64,000 bases of DNA from Euphorbia lathyris (lineage: Eukaryota; Streptophyta; Magnoliopsida; Malpighiales; Euphorbiaceae), in assembly GCF_963576675.1 (NCBI RefSeq), contig NC_088916.1, positions 76,401,501-76,465,500 of the forward strand, given 5' to 3'. Position 1 is the stretch's first letter; every line of letters starts with the position of its first letter. The translations under genes and the position numbers were made by a program. Below, piece by piece: positions 20,701 to 32,093 of this stretch. The notes beneath the pieces were generated by a model. It was given only the letters and a program-made list of their open reading frames with translations. It did no database searches and had not been told where the DNA came from.

Positions 20701-22475
20701 AGCTCGATAAACGCCTATGAAATTAAATAAAAATAAGTCTAATTTAAATTAAAAATACAAATTACATACAAACACAAATTTATATATAATTTAAAGCCTA
20801 TGAAATTAAATACAAATCTTCATATGAATACAAACTCTTAACTTCTTATTTTAATTAAGGGTTAAAGTGCAAAAATAACGTTTTGGGTCAGAAGTAATTT
20901 TACCTCTAACGTCTAAAATTGTGGAATTTTATCCCTAACATTGATAAATTGGATAAATTTGAGAAATAATTCATAATATGGATGCAATTCCTAATTTTTA
21001 AATATGGATGCATACTTTAGTTTTATTTTTTTTATTAAACCATATATACTTTAATAAACTATCATTTCTTGACTTTTATCTAATTTATAGATAATGATAA
21101 ACTATAAATAATAATAATAAAAATAATGATAAATTATAGATAAATAATAATAATAATAATAAATTATATATAAATAATTATAATATAATAAATAATGATA
21201 AATTACTGAATACTGAAACTGAATGCTGAAACTGAATGCTGAACTGAACTGAACTGAATTGAACTGAACTGAACTGAATTGAATTGAACTGAACTGAACT
21301 GATTGTTACTGAAATTAAGTGATAAAGAACAGGGCCTAAGGCACCTCCATAGCGGAGCAATTTTACACATGAATATATATATAAAAAAATCACACTATCT
21401 TACACCCCGAACCCCAATCTTTCGATTATAGGAGGTTGCAACCATCCCTGATAGGAGTGATTCCAGTGAATGGAGGGGCTAAGGCACCTCCATAGCGGAG
21501 CAATTTTACACATAAATATATATATATAAAATCACAATAGGTTACACCTTGGACCCCAATCTTCCGATAATAGGGAGTCTGAAACCATCCCTGATAGGAG
21601 TGATTCCAGCGAACGGAGGGGCTAACGCGCCTCCATACAGTGGTAGAGCCTAGAAAGAGGATCTCGGGTGGAATTGTATCAGAAACCATTCCTGATAGGA
21701 GTGATTCCAGTGAACGGAGGGGTTAAGACACACCCCTGAGACAGTGGTAGAGCCTAGAAAGAGGGTCTGGGTGGAATTGCAGAACCCTCCAAACCCTTTT
21801 TCCAGGTGGAGGGTTGTGTGGAACCACCTTTCCCAAGTTGGATTCAGGTGTTTGGGAGTGCAATGGATTCCCCCTGCACCTCTCTCCTCCGCCACTGATT
21901 GGAAACTTGTCAAACACTTTTTAAGCGACTCATCTTTGGATTAATTATACTTATGATCCTCCAACTATAAAAAAAAATAGAGCAGACGAGCAACTTTGGT
22001 TTCATTTATGATCCTTTTGTCCGGATATCAGCAAACACATTTGTCAGAGATGCCACATGGATAACAGAACATCAAAAAACTTCTATGTTATATATAATCC
22101 ACATGGCGAGATTTTGATGACATGTTATCGACGTGACATCTTCAGCAAACATACTTGTTGGTTTTCAAACCCAATGACCATCCGCGATATTTTTGCTCTA
22201 TTTCTTAGACGAACATGGATATAACTCCTCATTTCTCAATTAAAGTTTGTTGGGACTTGAACTCGATATCTCTAACTTAACCGAATTGATTTTGCAGTGT
22301 GATTGGAGGGTGTATAATAGCAGTTGGGCTATATGCTGTTGTGTGGGGAAAAGGAAAAGATTATTCAGGGGAAGATTCAGGCATTAATGAAAAGGAAGCA
22401 GCTCAGGAATTACCAATTACAACAACTAATGCTAATAAATTAATTAACTCTGGAATTAGCAGTGATGGAAAGTAA
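17721..22475 (+). CDS. WAT1-related / UMAMIT (nodulin MtN21-like) transporter, gene 1
   Basis: Seven exons give 369 aa: 17721-17926, 18497-18559, 18676-18792, 19082-19316, 19522-19680, 19780-19931 and 22298-22475. All introns are GT-AG and frame is kept throughout. The protein has two EamA domains and about ten membrane helices (roughly residues 17-37, 45-65, 75-93, 105-127, 139-158, 186-206, 221-240, 263-282, 286-306 and 312-330), with a hydrophilic loop at 160-185 and a cytosolic tail. Family hallmarks are visible: LQFGSAGNYI near the N terminus, YKGP after helix 5, LKKYPAELSL, and SRGPVFVTAFNPL in helix 8-9. Family members export or import amino acids or auxin-related compounds at plasma membrane or tonoplast; the substrate here is unknown. 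It is paralogous to the gene at 35852-41013. Intron 6 (2366 nt) is inflated by nested transposons but its splice sites are intact. Confidence 0.93.
19335..19476. mobile_element. hAT-like end fragment in intron 4 of WAT1 gene 1
   Basis: It is a GC-rich block ending GTTCCGCCACTAAT, with internal CCCCCAAACC, CTGGAACCACC and GGGGTGCAA phrases. These match in order the right-hand 130 bp of the hAT-like element in intron 6 (21770-21897). It is probably a truncated relative. It fills most of a 205-nt intron. Confidence 0.55.
20011..21897. mobile_element. hAT-like element in intron 6, internally tandem-repeated
   Basis: The left end CAGTCAGTGACGAATAC and the right end CTCCGCCACTG are inverted relatives of the CAGTGGCG hAT-type terminus. 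Flanking 8-mers are GTTGGAAA (20003-20010) and ATTGGAAA (21898-21905), an 8-bp target duplication with one mismatch. The interior is a run of about 135-140-bp tandem units sharing TAGCGGAGCAATTTTACAC and GATAGGAGTGATTCCAGTG (starts near 20041, 20177, 21350 and 21494, plus partial units near 21640). A Harbinger-type element is inserted between units 2 and 3. There is no transposase. Confidence 0.7.
20314..21336. mobile_element. PIF/Harbinger-type non-autonomous element with (CTGAA)n ends
   Basis: Terminal inverted repeats are GGCTCTGTTCTTTATCGCT and, on the other strand, GGCCCTGTTCTTTATCACT. TAA flanks both sides (20311-20313 and 21337-21339), the PIF/Harbinger target duplication. Just inside both ends are degenerate (GAACT)n runs (about 20340-20490 and 21205-21300) that lie in the same orientation although the termini are inverted. 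The middle is AT-rich, with a direct duplication of about 65 bp (20509-20573 and 20574-20638). There is no ORF. It is inserted inside the hAT-like element. Confidence 0.82.
21938..22230. mobile_element. Foldback element in intron 6 of WAT1 gene 1
   Basis: The arms include TCAGCAAACACATTTGTC...ATGCCAC on the left and an inverted GACATCTTCAGCAAACATACTTGTTGG on the right, around a GATTTTGATGACATG core. The same arms and core occur in the last intron of WAT1 gene 2 (40516-40680). Boundaries are approximate. Confidence 0.55.
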
Positions 22476-22612
22476 TTAATTAACTGTTAATTAATTGACT
22501 CATTATGGAATGTATGTCTACCCTTTTTTGCAATCTATATTTTGAGTTCTATTTCCTATATAAATACTGCCTTTTTAATTTTAATTTCACATAGTGCGCC
22601 CTCGATTTTTAT

Positions 22613-22920
22613 GACTGTAATTGAGCCGAGTCGAGTTTTGATCTACTCATGCTTGCTCGTCATAACATTGACGAGCTTGAGTTTGAGCTTGAGCTCAACA
22701 TCTTATTCGTGAGCTGCTTTTAAGTTTGCTCACGAGCATGTTCATGAATATCATAATCAAGCTTGTTCATGAACCGATCATCGAGCCGGCTAGCGAGTTT
22801 TCGACCCGACTTTCGTTGTGCTCAAACTCGGTTCGTCTATAAATCAAGTCGGCCATGATCGAGTTTTTATCGAGCTAAACACTGATTCGCTTATAAGCGG
22901 CTCGGATCATTTACAACCCT
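22613..22920. mobile_element. GAGC-rich inverted-repeat element, copy 1 (short form)
   Basis: It starts ACTGTAATTGAGCCGAG and ends GGCTCGGATCATTTACAACCCT, so its termini are inverted repeats. It has repeated GAGCTTGAG and CACGAGC phrases. It is about 310 bp and lacks the central block containing ACACAAAACTACG found in copies at 57220 and 60561. Non-coding; superfamily uncertain. Confidence 0.7.
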
Positions 22921-23810
22921 ACCTGGATCAATAATAATTGCACACATTGAGCCTAGACATGTTCATGGGTCGGGCTCTGACCGGGTCCAGTGGGCTTTTG
23001 TCTAAAAATGTTGAACCCAAGTCCAGCCAGTTCGATGTTAATTTAGGCGGGCTTGGGCCCAAAAATCAAATCTCAAGTACAGTCCATATAAGTCCACCTA
23101 AATATATGTCTAATTTTTAATAATAATAAATTAAATTTATACTTAAAAATAAATACTAATATATAAATATATAAATTTATTAGTTCATATTAATAGACGG
23201 TCCGGACCTAACTATTTTTATAAATCTCAAGCCCGTCCAAAAAAGAGACGGGCTGGGTCTACACGGCCAGACGGATAGCCAGACCCGTGAACATATCTAA
23301 TTGAGCCTTTGGTAATTAGAAAAATTAATTTTGAATATAAAACTCGATTATAAAATATTATTCATTTAAACTTCCAATTTTATATTTTTAACAATCTGAA
23401 AGTGGTTTTTTTTATGCTTGATTTCGCTTTAAAGAAATTATAAAAAATTTATTTCGAATTGTAAAAAATATAATTCCAGACGCAGATAAAATAAATGGAG
23501 TATGATTCACTGAATTATATGTTAACGGCTAACTGATTTAGTGAGCAAAAATTTAATATGTACTATTACAATTAATTGAGGTTTCAATGTGTAAAATTGA
23601 AAGATTAGGGTTCGACCAACAATGATTTTAACATAATTGAGGCTTAAATATGTTATTTTCATTCAATAATTTGGTAATGACTAATGATTTTAACATAATT
23701 GTGCATTAGTGGCCTTAAAAAGTGCAGGGCTCAAATAAAATTATTTTGCTATTATATTTGCCAAATTAAAGGTTTAGTTCACAGGGCACTCATATTATTT
23801 AAAAGCAAAC

Positions 23811-23853
<43 letters not shown>

Positions 23854-25150
23854 TAAAAAATGTGCATTTTTTGGTTAACAAAATGTCAATAAAAGGTGGC
23901 AGTTCTTGCTAGTTCTGGACACAATTAGTTAATAATGGGTAAGAATTAAAGTTAATTATTTTCAGTTTGATTCAATTTAGGAGAAAAGAAATTGTGATTA
24001 TCAATTTATTAATAAATATATTCACGGGTTTAGGTATCTATCGGTATGTTGACACTCGTGTCCAATGGGTTGGGCTTGAATTGATAGGGTCAAATACATG
24101 AATATCATAATGAAATACAAAATTACAACTAAGTCATATCATTAAACTTAATTCTTAATATGTCATTATTTTCTATATTTTATGATTTTATATCCTAATT
24201 TAAAAATTCTAGACTCCAATTCATAAATCATAAACCCTGTAAAATATATTCTAGACTTCTAATTTATAAATTATAATCCTTAAAATATATTAAAAGTGTT
24301 GATTTTACTAGTTTGATATAATCCAAAATTATGACTTGACATAGTTGTAAATAGTTATTAAAACATGAATTTCTGTGTAATTTTCCCAAATTGGTATCAG
24401 GTTCAGCCCCATCCAAACCTGCCAAAAGTCACTTATTTTTATGACTAATGTGAGATGTATAAAAATAGGGCAAACCGGTCAGATCCGGTAGACCTTATTA
24501 ATATTAATTATATTTATATTTATATTTTTTATATATTAAATATTTATTTTAAAAAATATATATTCTTTTTTAAGTGCACTTATTTAGATTGAATTTGAGA
24601 TTTGATTTTTATACCCAAACCTAGCCCGTCTATATAAACAATGGGCTGGACTTACTAGGGTTAGGCTAAATATTTTTAAGCAAAAGCCTGTTGAGTTTGA
24701 CCCGAGCCTAGTCCATCTAATCCATGAATATATCTATTTATAAGTAGATAAATGTTGTTCTTTTTGTAAAAAAAAAAGTGTTTTAAGTAGTTAGAATTTT
24801 ATTTTTTTTAATGGTGTTAGTCTTCAATACCGTAACACATTGACTTGCTGACTTTTCAAACATGACATAATGAAATATTCACTTTTGATGGTGAAGAATG
24901 CTGATGATTTGACAAATGATGTTAGTTAAAAAAATTCGCTAATTTTGTATAGTACATGATGTCTTGTGAAAAAAAAAAACAAGTTCTTTATTTAGAGAGA
25001 AGGATCTAACAACAATTTTAAATATTCATGTCATTTTCGAATTAGCATGTCAACTCTAACTCAATCCAAAAATTTATATGTCGTGTCAACCAAAAAATGA
25101 CATATTACCTAAGTTAAATCCAAACTCCAAAATTGTGTATCGATTTCGTG
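22921..25150. other. Intergenic, AT-rich; (TTA)n microsatellite
   Basis: There is no gene. Two phrases around 22970-23290 and 24450-24720 (GGGTCGGGCTC..., GACGGGCTGGGTC..., CCCGAGCCTAGTCC) suggest fragments of another inverted-repeat family. A (TTA)n microsatellite lies at about 23811-23853. Confidence 0.5.
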
Positions 25151-25570
25151 TCGTGTATACTTTTGGGACCTTTAAATAGAATCAAATTCAAATCCCTTTG
25201 CCACCAAAACACCCCACACAGACTTTCAATTTTGCCAAAGACTTTCATGGAACGGTTCCCATTAAGGGGAACCCTCATGTACTTAGGTCAGAGACACATG
25301 TATCGTGGATGACTTCTACCGAAGCCAGACTCCTAATAGAAGAAGGAAACCTAATACAAGGGAGACTCCTAGAAGAAGAAGGGTTTGGTACATCCTTATA
25401 AATAGACAGGTGTGGTCACACCAAAGGTTACGTTAACACTACTATCACCCGACCAGTCCTTACTCCTCAAACTCTTCCAACACCTACTAACTTAGCCATC
25501 AGAGCGGGTTCAACAGACTCCAGCCTCTTTCTAACCACTTGTTCTGTTTTACAGGTGAAACATCGGAAGA
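25150..25570 (+). mobile_element. Gypsy LTR fragment with TATA box
   Basis: A GC-richer block has TTATAAATAG at 25396-25405, followed by an R-like stretch with ACTTAGCCATCAGAGCGGGTT and CTGTTTTACAGGTG, the kind of sequence found at the 3' end of Tat/Athila-type LTRs. No second LTR or internal coding region is visible, so it is a fragment or solo LTR with eroded ends. Confidence 0.5.
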
Positions 25571-26143
25571 CTCGAAAGGAGCTTTAGGCACTCAATAGCA
25601 AGTTCATATACTCGATTATTAATATGATGTGACATTAAATTATTGACTTAGCATATAAATTCGTGTTACACTCGGTATATAATAAAATTTCTCCTTTTAA
25701 TTAGTCTAGTATTAAAATTTGATGTACTAAATAATTATTTAGATATACAACTAATCAATTAAGTTAATAAACAGTAAACACTCATTTGGTTGTACTTCTT
25801 AATTTGAGTAGGCAGTAATGCTCATATGAACTCTGATGACCTGTTAGATCTAGGTTGATTAAATTTAAGCCTTAAAATGTTTTGAATCTCCACCCTAAAT
25901 TAATCAACCTAAATCTAACGATAAATAACCAAATTCATTTGATCATTGACGTCCATGTGAGTACTAGTGATTGAGTACATATAGAATAAGTTTGGCAAGA
26001 CAAATCAGTTGTTGGTTGGGCAACCAAAAAAAATTCCAAAGCCAAATAATATTTATTCCTATTACACCTATTCGGGAATAAGAATCCTACTATAATAAGG
26101 ATATCATTTATAGTATCTTGAAATCTTATTTATCACATCTATT

Positions 26144-26535
26144 GGGTAAATTACATTCATAGCCACTTAGTTTTTCTTTTACTAGCATTATAATTAAATT
26201 TAACATAAAAAAATCACTTAATTTTATTTTTACTAACATTATGGTTCATGAATGTTTCACTACTATAATAATAGATAACTTTAATTCTTATTTTTTTTAT
26301 TTTAATGTCATTTAGGTATTGTATCGTTAGAAAAGAGAACGTGATTATTTAGAGAGAAAAAACTCTGAAAATTGTGATTTGAAGAATAAAAAATATGATT
26401 CTAAAAAACTGTAATTTTTGGATTTTCCCATTTTAAGGTCATCAATAGTTATTTCGATGTTGTTTACTTTCATAAGAGATCATAATGTTATAGTAAAAAT
26501 AAAGTTGATTGACTTTGACATAAATGTAATTTAAC
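26144..26535. mobile_element. MITE with GGGTAAATTACATT ends
   Basis: The left end GGGTAAATTACATTCAT and the inverted right end GGTTAAATTACATTTAT bound about 390 bp of AT-rich sequence whose arms remain partly complementary inward. The interior AGAGAGAAAAAACTCTGAAAAT resembles part of the foldback at 12881-13579, so they may be related. No clear target duplication. Confidence 0.6.
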
Positions 26536-26589
26536 CGAGTATCTTAAGTGTGAGTCAATCATCCCCCTTGAAAGTAATTACATTCAAGT

Positions 26590-27165
26590 TTAAGATAGGA
26601 GTAGTGTAACGACTGGTCCTGAGGGTGGCGCCAAGTTAGAAGGTCTAAGTAAAGAGTGTCCTTAAAGGATGGTGATTGAGGTAGGAATAAATTGAACCCC
26701 AAATCTGAAATGAGAGGGAGTGACTAGACTGTATTGGTACAATGTGTTTCCAAACACGTTTTAAAGCTTTGAACCCAAAAAATGAGACTTAGACCAAGGC
26801 GGACAATAACTACACGATTTTTGGACAGATTGTTATAATGGGTATGAGAGCACAAATTAAATTTACAATGTGTTGGACAAAACAATATTGATGTTAGTGG
26901 GCCTATAATGACCTAGTCCTGATGGAGTGGCACCAGGGTGGAAGCATTGAGCAATGAATATCAGTAAAGGATGACGATCGGGCAAGAATGAGTTAAATCT
27001 CACATCGAAAAATGATGAATAAGTGAGTGAACTATTTTAGTAAGCTGTATTTCCAATATATGTACATGCATTTTAAAGTTGTGAGGTCCAAGTAATGTTA
27101 CTTGGACCAAAACAGAAAAATATTTATATAGTATTAGGTCAGGCTGCTACAAATGCAGAGTCTTC
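26590..27165. repeat. Two diverged tandem copies of an LTR-like repeat
   Basis: The copies at about 26608-26870 and 26909-27150 share GACTGGTCCTGAGGGTGGCGCCA versus GACCTAGTCCTGATGGAGTGGCACCA-type starts, then AAAGGATG, GATTGAGG/GATCGGGC, AAATCTGAAATGA versus CACATCGAAAAATGA, and TTTCCAA...TTTTAAAG. They are direct repeats about 300 bp apart. They resemble short LTRs, but I see no primer site or ends that would prove it. Confidence 0.45.
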
Positions 27166-27536
27166 TAGGCCAATTTTGGATCCTTTGAGATGTCCAATTC
27201 TGCAAACTTCACGCTCTAAATGTCTAGCCTTATACATGAAAGATGGTGTATTAAGTATTCTAGTCGAAGTTTAAGAACAATCTCTACTACTCGCTCTAGA
27301 TCGTATTTGACTTAAATATCAGTGTGCAGATGGTAGCTAGTAGTTACTGAACACCTTTCTCTTATGAAAGAACTAATCTAATCAAAAAATTTAAGCTGAT
27401 AGTTAATGTCAATAAATAATTTTTATTATTATATCGGACACACTCCTCACATGAATGCTTTCTAGGCTTGAAAAAATAGAACGTGAACAAAATAAAACCA
27501 TCCAATCATGTGTTAACATTTAATCAATAAATGGAA

Positions 27537-27671
27537 TCGACAGGATTCGAACCTTCAACTACTTGGCAAAAAATTGGCAAGAGAATGCTTGCTCCAATAC
27601 ACGCTTATGGTGTGACCCTTCCTTAGACTCTCGTTTAACGGGGACATGTAGCACACCGAACCACTTTTTTA
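27537..27671 (+). mobile_element. Au-type SINE, diverged
   Basis: It aligns along its length with the better-preserved copy at 59771-59912: GGATTCGAACC near the left, then TTGGCAA...ATTGGCAAG, GCTTGCTCCAATACACGCTTATGGTG, GACCC, CTCG, GGGGACATGTAGCACACCGAACC and a final T-run (27664-27670). Au SINEs are tRNA-derived and end in short T-rich tails. It is heavily mutated, hence old. Confidence 0.7.
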
Positions 27672-28501
27672 TTTGGGAAGTTTCATCATGAGCTTCCATA
27701 GGGGAAAGCATAAACATATGCATAAATGTCAACCCTGATTTGATTTAACATTTCAAGGGGACCTCACCTTAACCTCATCTTGTGTCCTAAGAATATATAC
27801 ATGTATTTTGTATATAGACTATAGTAGCCAATTTCATCTAATCAAAATCAATTACTTAAATTTGATTTAAATCAGATTTTTTTTTTCAAATTTTGTTAGA
27901 TATTAGAACTTATAGTTCATGTCATGGAAAAGGAAGAGGGAATAGGCATCTTTAAATTATATTGTATGTATGAGGATAAAAAGAAAATTCAAAATCATAT
28001 ATCTTTTCAATTGGAAAATCAATTGATAATACAAACTCTTATGATAAAATTAGCTACTAGTGGATATGGAGTGTAGAAAAAGAAAATAAAAAGAGAACAT
28101 AAGTAAGAATAATAAATTTTGTCACTTCTTCTAGGATTGGGGTGTCAATCTAATTGGAATGCTCGTTATCGGATAAATGCTTCGTTCATGTTTCTATTAA
28201 AAAAATAATTTCTCTTTTATAGGAAAATGTTAGGGATATCGGACCTTTGAGAACCTCATACATTTTGCAACACGTAATGCAAAATACATCTTTTAAGACA
28301 TACCTTGTAAATTGTACGGATTCCTTAAAAGATTATGATATCCTAAAAGTCCCTCTCCTTTCGAAAAGTAGCCTCTTGTATTCAATGTTATAGATTATAA
28401 GTAAAGACTTTATTTTACTTTTGTATCGCTGAGCGGCTACTGGTAGTATTTGAGCCCAATTGGTATATATATATGTGTGTGTGTGTGGGGTGGGGGGGGC
28501 A
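27672..28501. other. Intergenic; TA/TG/G microsatellite
   Basis: No gene is visible. It ends in a compound microsatellite, (TA)n(TG)nG-run, at 28463-28499, immediately before the TRIM-like element. Confidence 0.5.
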
Positions 28502-29123
28502 TGCTAAAGTAATTCGCTCGTAATAGAATGGACCGGATATAGTTGAAATGGGTTAATGAGTTATTAAGTTAATCCTAAAAAGGCCTAACTATACAAACAT
28601 AATATATTATAACCCTAATATACACAATATAAGTGAGATCTAACCCCTAATAGAATATTATAGTGAGAAAAGAAAAAGTTGCTCCTATCATATCCTTTCC
28701 CTGCTTCGATCGCTGCATCCCTCTCACTCGGTCTCAAATGTTTTATCTTAGTTCGTGAATCATCGTATCTTCTCCCAATTAAGCTTAGTGTAGTTGATTT
28801 GTGACTGATAATACGCGATCTTGGTTTTTGTTCGTCCACTGCAATCATTACAACAGGTTTTTGCGCTTGAACAGGTAACACAAGAACTCGATTCTATTCG
28901 GTATTATATTTGTTATAATCTCGTCATTGGTATCACAACCATAGATTGCGAATTCTATCTATTTTGATCTGTGTTTGAGACTAAAGTGTGTTTTTTATGC
29001 ATGAAAAGTTGTAAATATGTCAATTTTATTTTTATGTGCATAAAATGTGTTTTAGGATTTGTTTTGGGACTGTTTTAGAAAACGACATTGAAATCGCGTG
29101 AATACAATGTATTTTGCATTTCG

Positions 29124-29125
<2 letters not shown>

Positions 29126-29186
<61 letters not shown>
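29126..29186. repeat. (TA)n microsatellite
   Basis: About 60 bp of uninterrupted TA. It produces spurious Tyr-Ile reading frames on both strands, which are not genes. Confidence 0.95.
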
Positions 29187-29187
<1 letters not shown>

Positions 29188-29219
29188 TACGATTTTAGCC
29201 TTTCCAGAGGGTATATGTT

Positions 29220-29787
29220 GTGAGCTGTTAAATACCGCCATAAAATTCCTTTTCACCGCCACTTTTGGACTTTTTTGCCCTTCTCATAATTTTGATCAAA
29301 AACTGAAAATTCTCTCTCCAAAATCATAAACCCGAACAACAATAATTGAAATTATGAAAATAATTGATGTTTGATAATCCGAACCCCGAAAATGGATGAT
29401 TACGAGTCGGAAACATTAAGATTTACATCTTTTTATCAAAGAATTCATGAAAATAATACATTTTTCATGACGATTTTACATTTTTCGTCACAAAAAATAA
29501 GAGAATTTTTAATTTTTCGTCATAAAAAATTGAATAATTTAGTATTTTTCGTCACTAAAATTTTTACGATTTTGCATATTTCAAAATTTAGCCTAAACGG
29601 ATGCGGCATCCGTTCGCCGCATCCGTTCCCACCATGGCTGGAATGGTATGCCGCATCCGTTTAGGCTAAATTTTGAATTTTCTCTCAACAAAAATTTCCC
29701 CCAATTGTAACAAAAAATTTATGCCAAGGCAAAATGGTCCAATGGGTGCGGTGATAAGAAATTTGGATGCGGTATATAACAGTACCC
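29220..29787. mobile_element. CGGATGC foldback family, copy 1
   Basis: Outer arms: GTGAGCTGTTAAATACCGCC on the left, inverted GGGTACTGTTATATACCGC on the right. Flanked by an exact 8-bp duplication TATATGTT (29212-29219 and 29788-29795). The centre has a perfect 29-bp inverted repeat (29581-29609 and 29648-29676) built around CGGATGCGGCATCCG, with CCATGG in the loop. Between arm and core are repeated TTTTCGTCAC phrases. It is non-coding and inserted in the TRIM-like element interior. Confidence 0.85.
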
Positions 29788-30553
29788 TATATGTTTCACA
29801 AACCTGAACTTTTATTCACTGTTATGGATAAATTGACCATACTAAAATGACTGGAGACCACACTAACCCTAGACTGGAAAAGAAATTCAAACCCAGAAAA
29901 TGTCAAGAAGGCGACGTGTGACCCACATGTGCCATTGATGGGCGCAATATGATTGACTGACGTGTCCCACCACATGTCTCACGTCGGTTGGAGACATTAT
30001 ACTCGAATGAGTGTATAACACTAGAACTCTTGAATGTATGTCGGCCACACAAACTATTTGTGAGTATGAATGAAAACAGGAGACAGGAGAAGGAGGAATA
30101 TATTATGTTACGTGCGAGTGAGAGATGCAGGAATATTTGACATGAGTCAATAATTAGCCCGTAATAGAAATGGGCTAGATGCAGTTAGGATGGGCTAACA
30201 GGTTATTAAGTTAACCCTAACTAACCTAGCAATATAAGCATAGTTATATCCTAACCCTAATACATGCAAGCAACACAAGTAAGATCTAACCCTAACAAAA
30301 CATTATAGTGAGAGAAACAAAAGTTGCTCATCCTCACGTGGATGTCACCCCCTCTCTTCTTCTTAACTGTTCGTTCTTAGTCCATGGATGACCGTATATT
30401 CCTCCGATTAACCTCGACATAATCGATTTATGGTCGGTAATACACGATCGTAGTTTTCATTATTCCGCTACAATCTTCACAATAAGTTTTTGCGCTTCAA
30501 GATGTAACCCGAGAACCTAGTTAATTGATATTATATTCATTATAATCCAATCA

Positions 30554-31572
30554 ATCTATAAAGTAATAATTAATTTACCATGAGTAGTGGATTAATTGTA
30601 ATTAACTTGTCAATTGAATGAAATTAGTGAAGATATGATGAAGAGATTAAAATGGATCCATAGCCACATATATTAATTATATCTTTAATTAAAATGCTTA
30701 ACATTTGAGATTGTGGTATTCCACCAACCTATTTTCCTCATTGGAATCCAAATACGAAAGCACAAACTTTATTATCTTTAAATGTGTTTTTTTGTTTTTG
30801 TTTTTATTCCTTTCTGCCTAAATATATTATTTCAATTAGTTTTCTTCATTTTTTTTCCAAAATTATTATCCATTTCCTTTTAAAATAAGGATATAAACTA
30901 ATTACATAATGGCAGTATAGTTGTTATTTGTTAAAGATTTAAGAAAAAGTTTATTATACCATAAAAAAAGAATAAATGTACTTATAATTAATATATTTAA
31001 GTGATTGTTCGAATTACTTAAATACGTATAAGAATATTATACTTTTTATTTTAATTTCAATTAAAGAAATTACAATTATCCTAAACTTTTATTCTAATTT
31101 TATTTCAAAACAATTTTATTCTAATTAACATATTATGTATTTATAATAGCAAATCCAACTATAATTAGTTAATTTAAATTTTTTAATGTGGATGGATAAA
31201 TTATAAGATTAATTAATTGAATTATCTATAATAATAGTAATAAAATTATGCTATTTAGAAAGAAGAATATATATGAAAAGACTAAATAATAAGATGGAGA
31301 ATATATGACATTGGGAATAAGAATATATATTTAGAAACTAACATTAGAATTAATTAATTTGGAAAGTAATGGGAGATTGAATTACATACATCTGTGGTTT
31401 TCCACATCTTTGATTAATTAAGTAAAAAAGTTATATGTACCTAATTTAGATATTAATGATCAGGATAACCAATTATCAAAAAATAAAATAAAAAAAATAA
31501 AAATTGATCAGGATAACCATGTTGTTGAAGGAATGTTAGTTCGAATTCAACTGTCATTTCTTGTTTTAAGAA
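30554..31572. other. AT-rich intergenic sequence
   Basis: I see no gene, RNA gene or repeat structure. TTGGAATCCAA(A/T)TACGAAAGCAC (near 30742-30764) also occurs near 16251-16275, so a fragment of a dispersed repeat is present. Confidence 0.5.
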
Positions 31573-31581
31573 TAAAAACTA

Positions 31582-32085
31582 AGCTTAATACATCATCTCC
31601 AAAAAAACTTGATTGTAACCTGAACTTTCAAAGTGTCTTGATAGTTCACTCAACTTGCATAAAATGTTCAGCTAACCTCCTAAACTTGCACAAAATGTAA
31701 TCAATTGATCACTCGGTTGCAAAAAAAAAAGTAAGTTAAATGCGGAAGATGTATTATACGTGTCTAAAAAAAAGTAAAACGACCAAGATCGGGGGTATGC
31801 AGTTCTAATATTAGAGAAGATAAATTTTATAGATGAGCAAGTAATAACTTCATTTTTAATCTATTTTTGAATTATGTAATAATATTCTAAGAAGCGCGGA
31901 ATACATCTTCTGTAATTAACTTACTTTTTTTGCAACTAAGTGATCAATTGATTACATTTTACGCAAGTTCAATATGCTAACTAAACATTTTATGCAAGTT
32001 GAGGGGGCTATCAAGATACTTTGAAAGTTCAGGGAGCCAATCAAATTTTTTAGACAAGTTCAGAGAGAAAATGATGTATTAAGCC
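31582..32085. mobile_element. Mutator-type foldback element
   Basis: Arms of about 170-180 bp: left from AGCTTAATACATCATC, right ending in the inverted GGCTTAATACATCATTTTC. Both contain TGCAAAAAAA...AAGTAAGTTAA, ATCAATTGATCA and ACATTTT blocks. Flanking 9-mers TAAAAACTA (31573-31581) and TAAAAACTT (32086-32094) match at 8 of 9 positions, and 9 bp is the Mutator-superfamily duplication size. No transposase. Confidence 0.75.
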
Positions 32086-32093
32086 TAAAAACT

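Larger units (their letters stand above)
28502..30553 (+). mobile_element. TRIM-like copia-type element (two LTRs, no coding)
   Basis: Two diverged direct repeats of about 410-425 bp, 28502-28926 and 30143-30553, share in order CGTAATAG, GGTTATTAAGTTAA, AACCCTAATA, CATTATAGTGAGA, AAGTTGCTC, the block around TTTTTGCGCTT, and TTATAATC..TCA at the end. Directly after the first copy is TGGTATCACAACC (28928-28940), a decayed initiator-Met primer site. Subtracting the nested foldback leaves about 650 bp of interior with no ORF, as in TRIMs. No target duplication survives. Confidence 0.6.

Noticed and set aside
29032..29329. Tyr-Ile repeat ORFs on both strands
   Set aside because: Translation of the (TA)n microsatellite.
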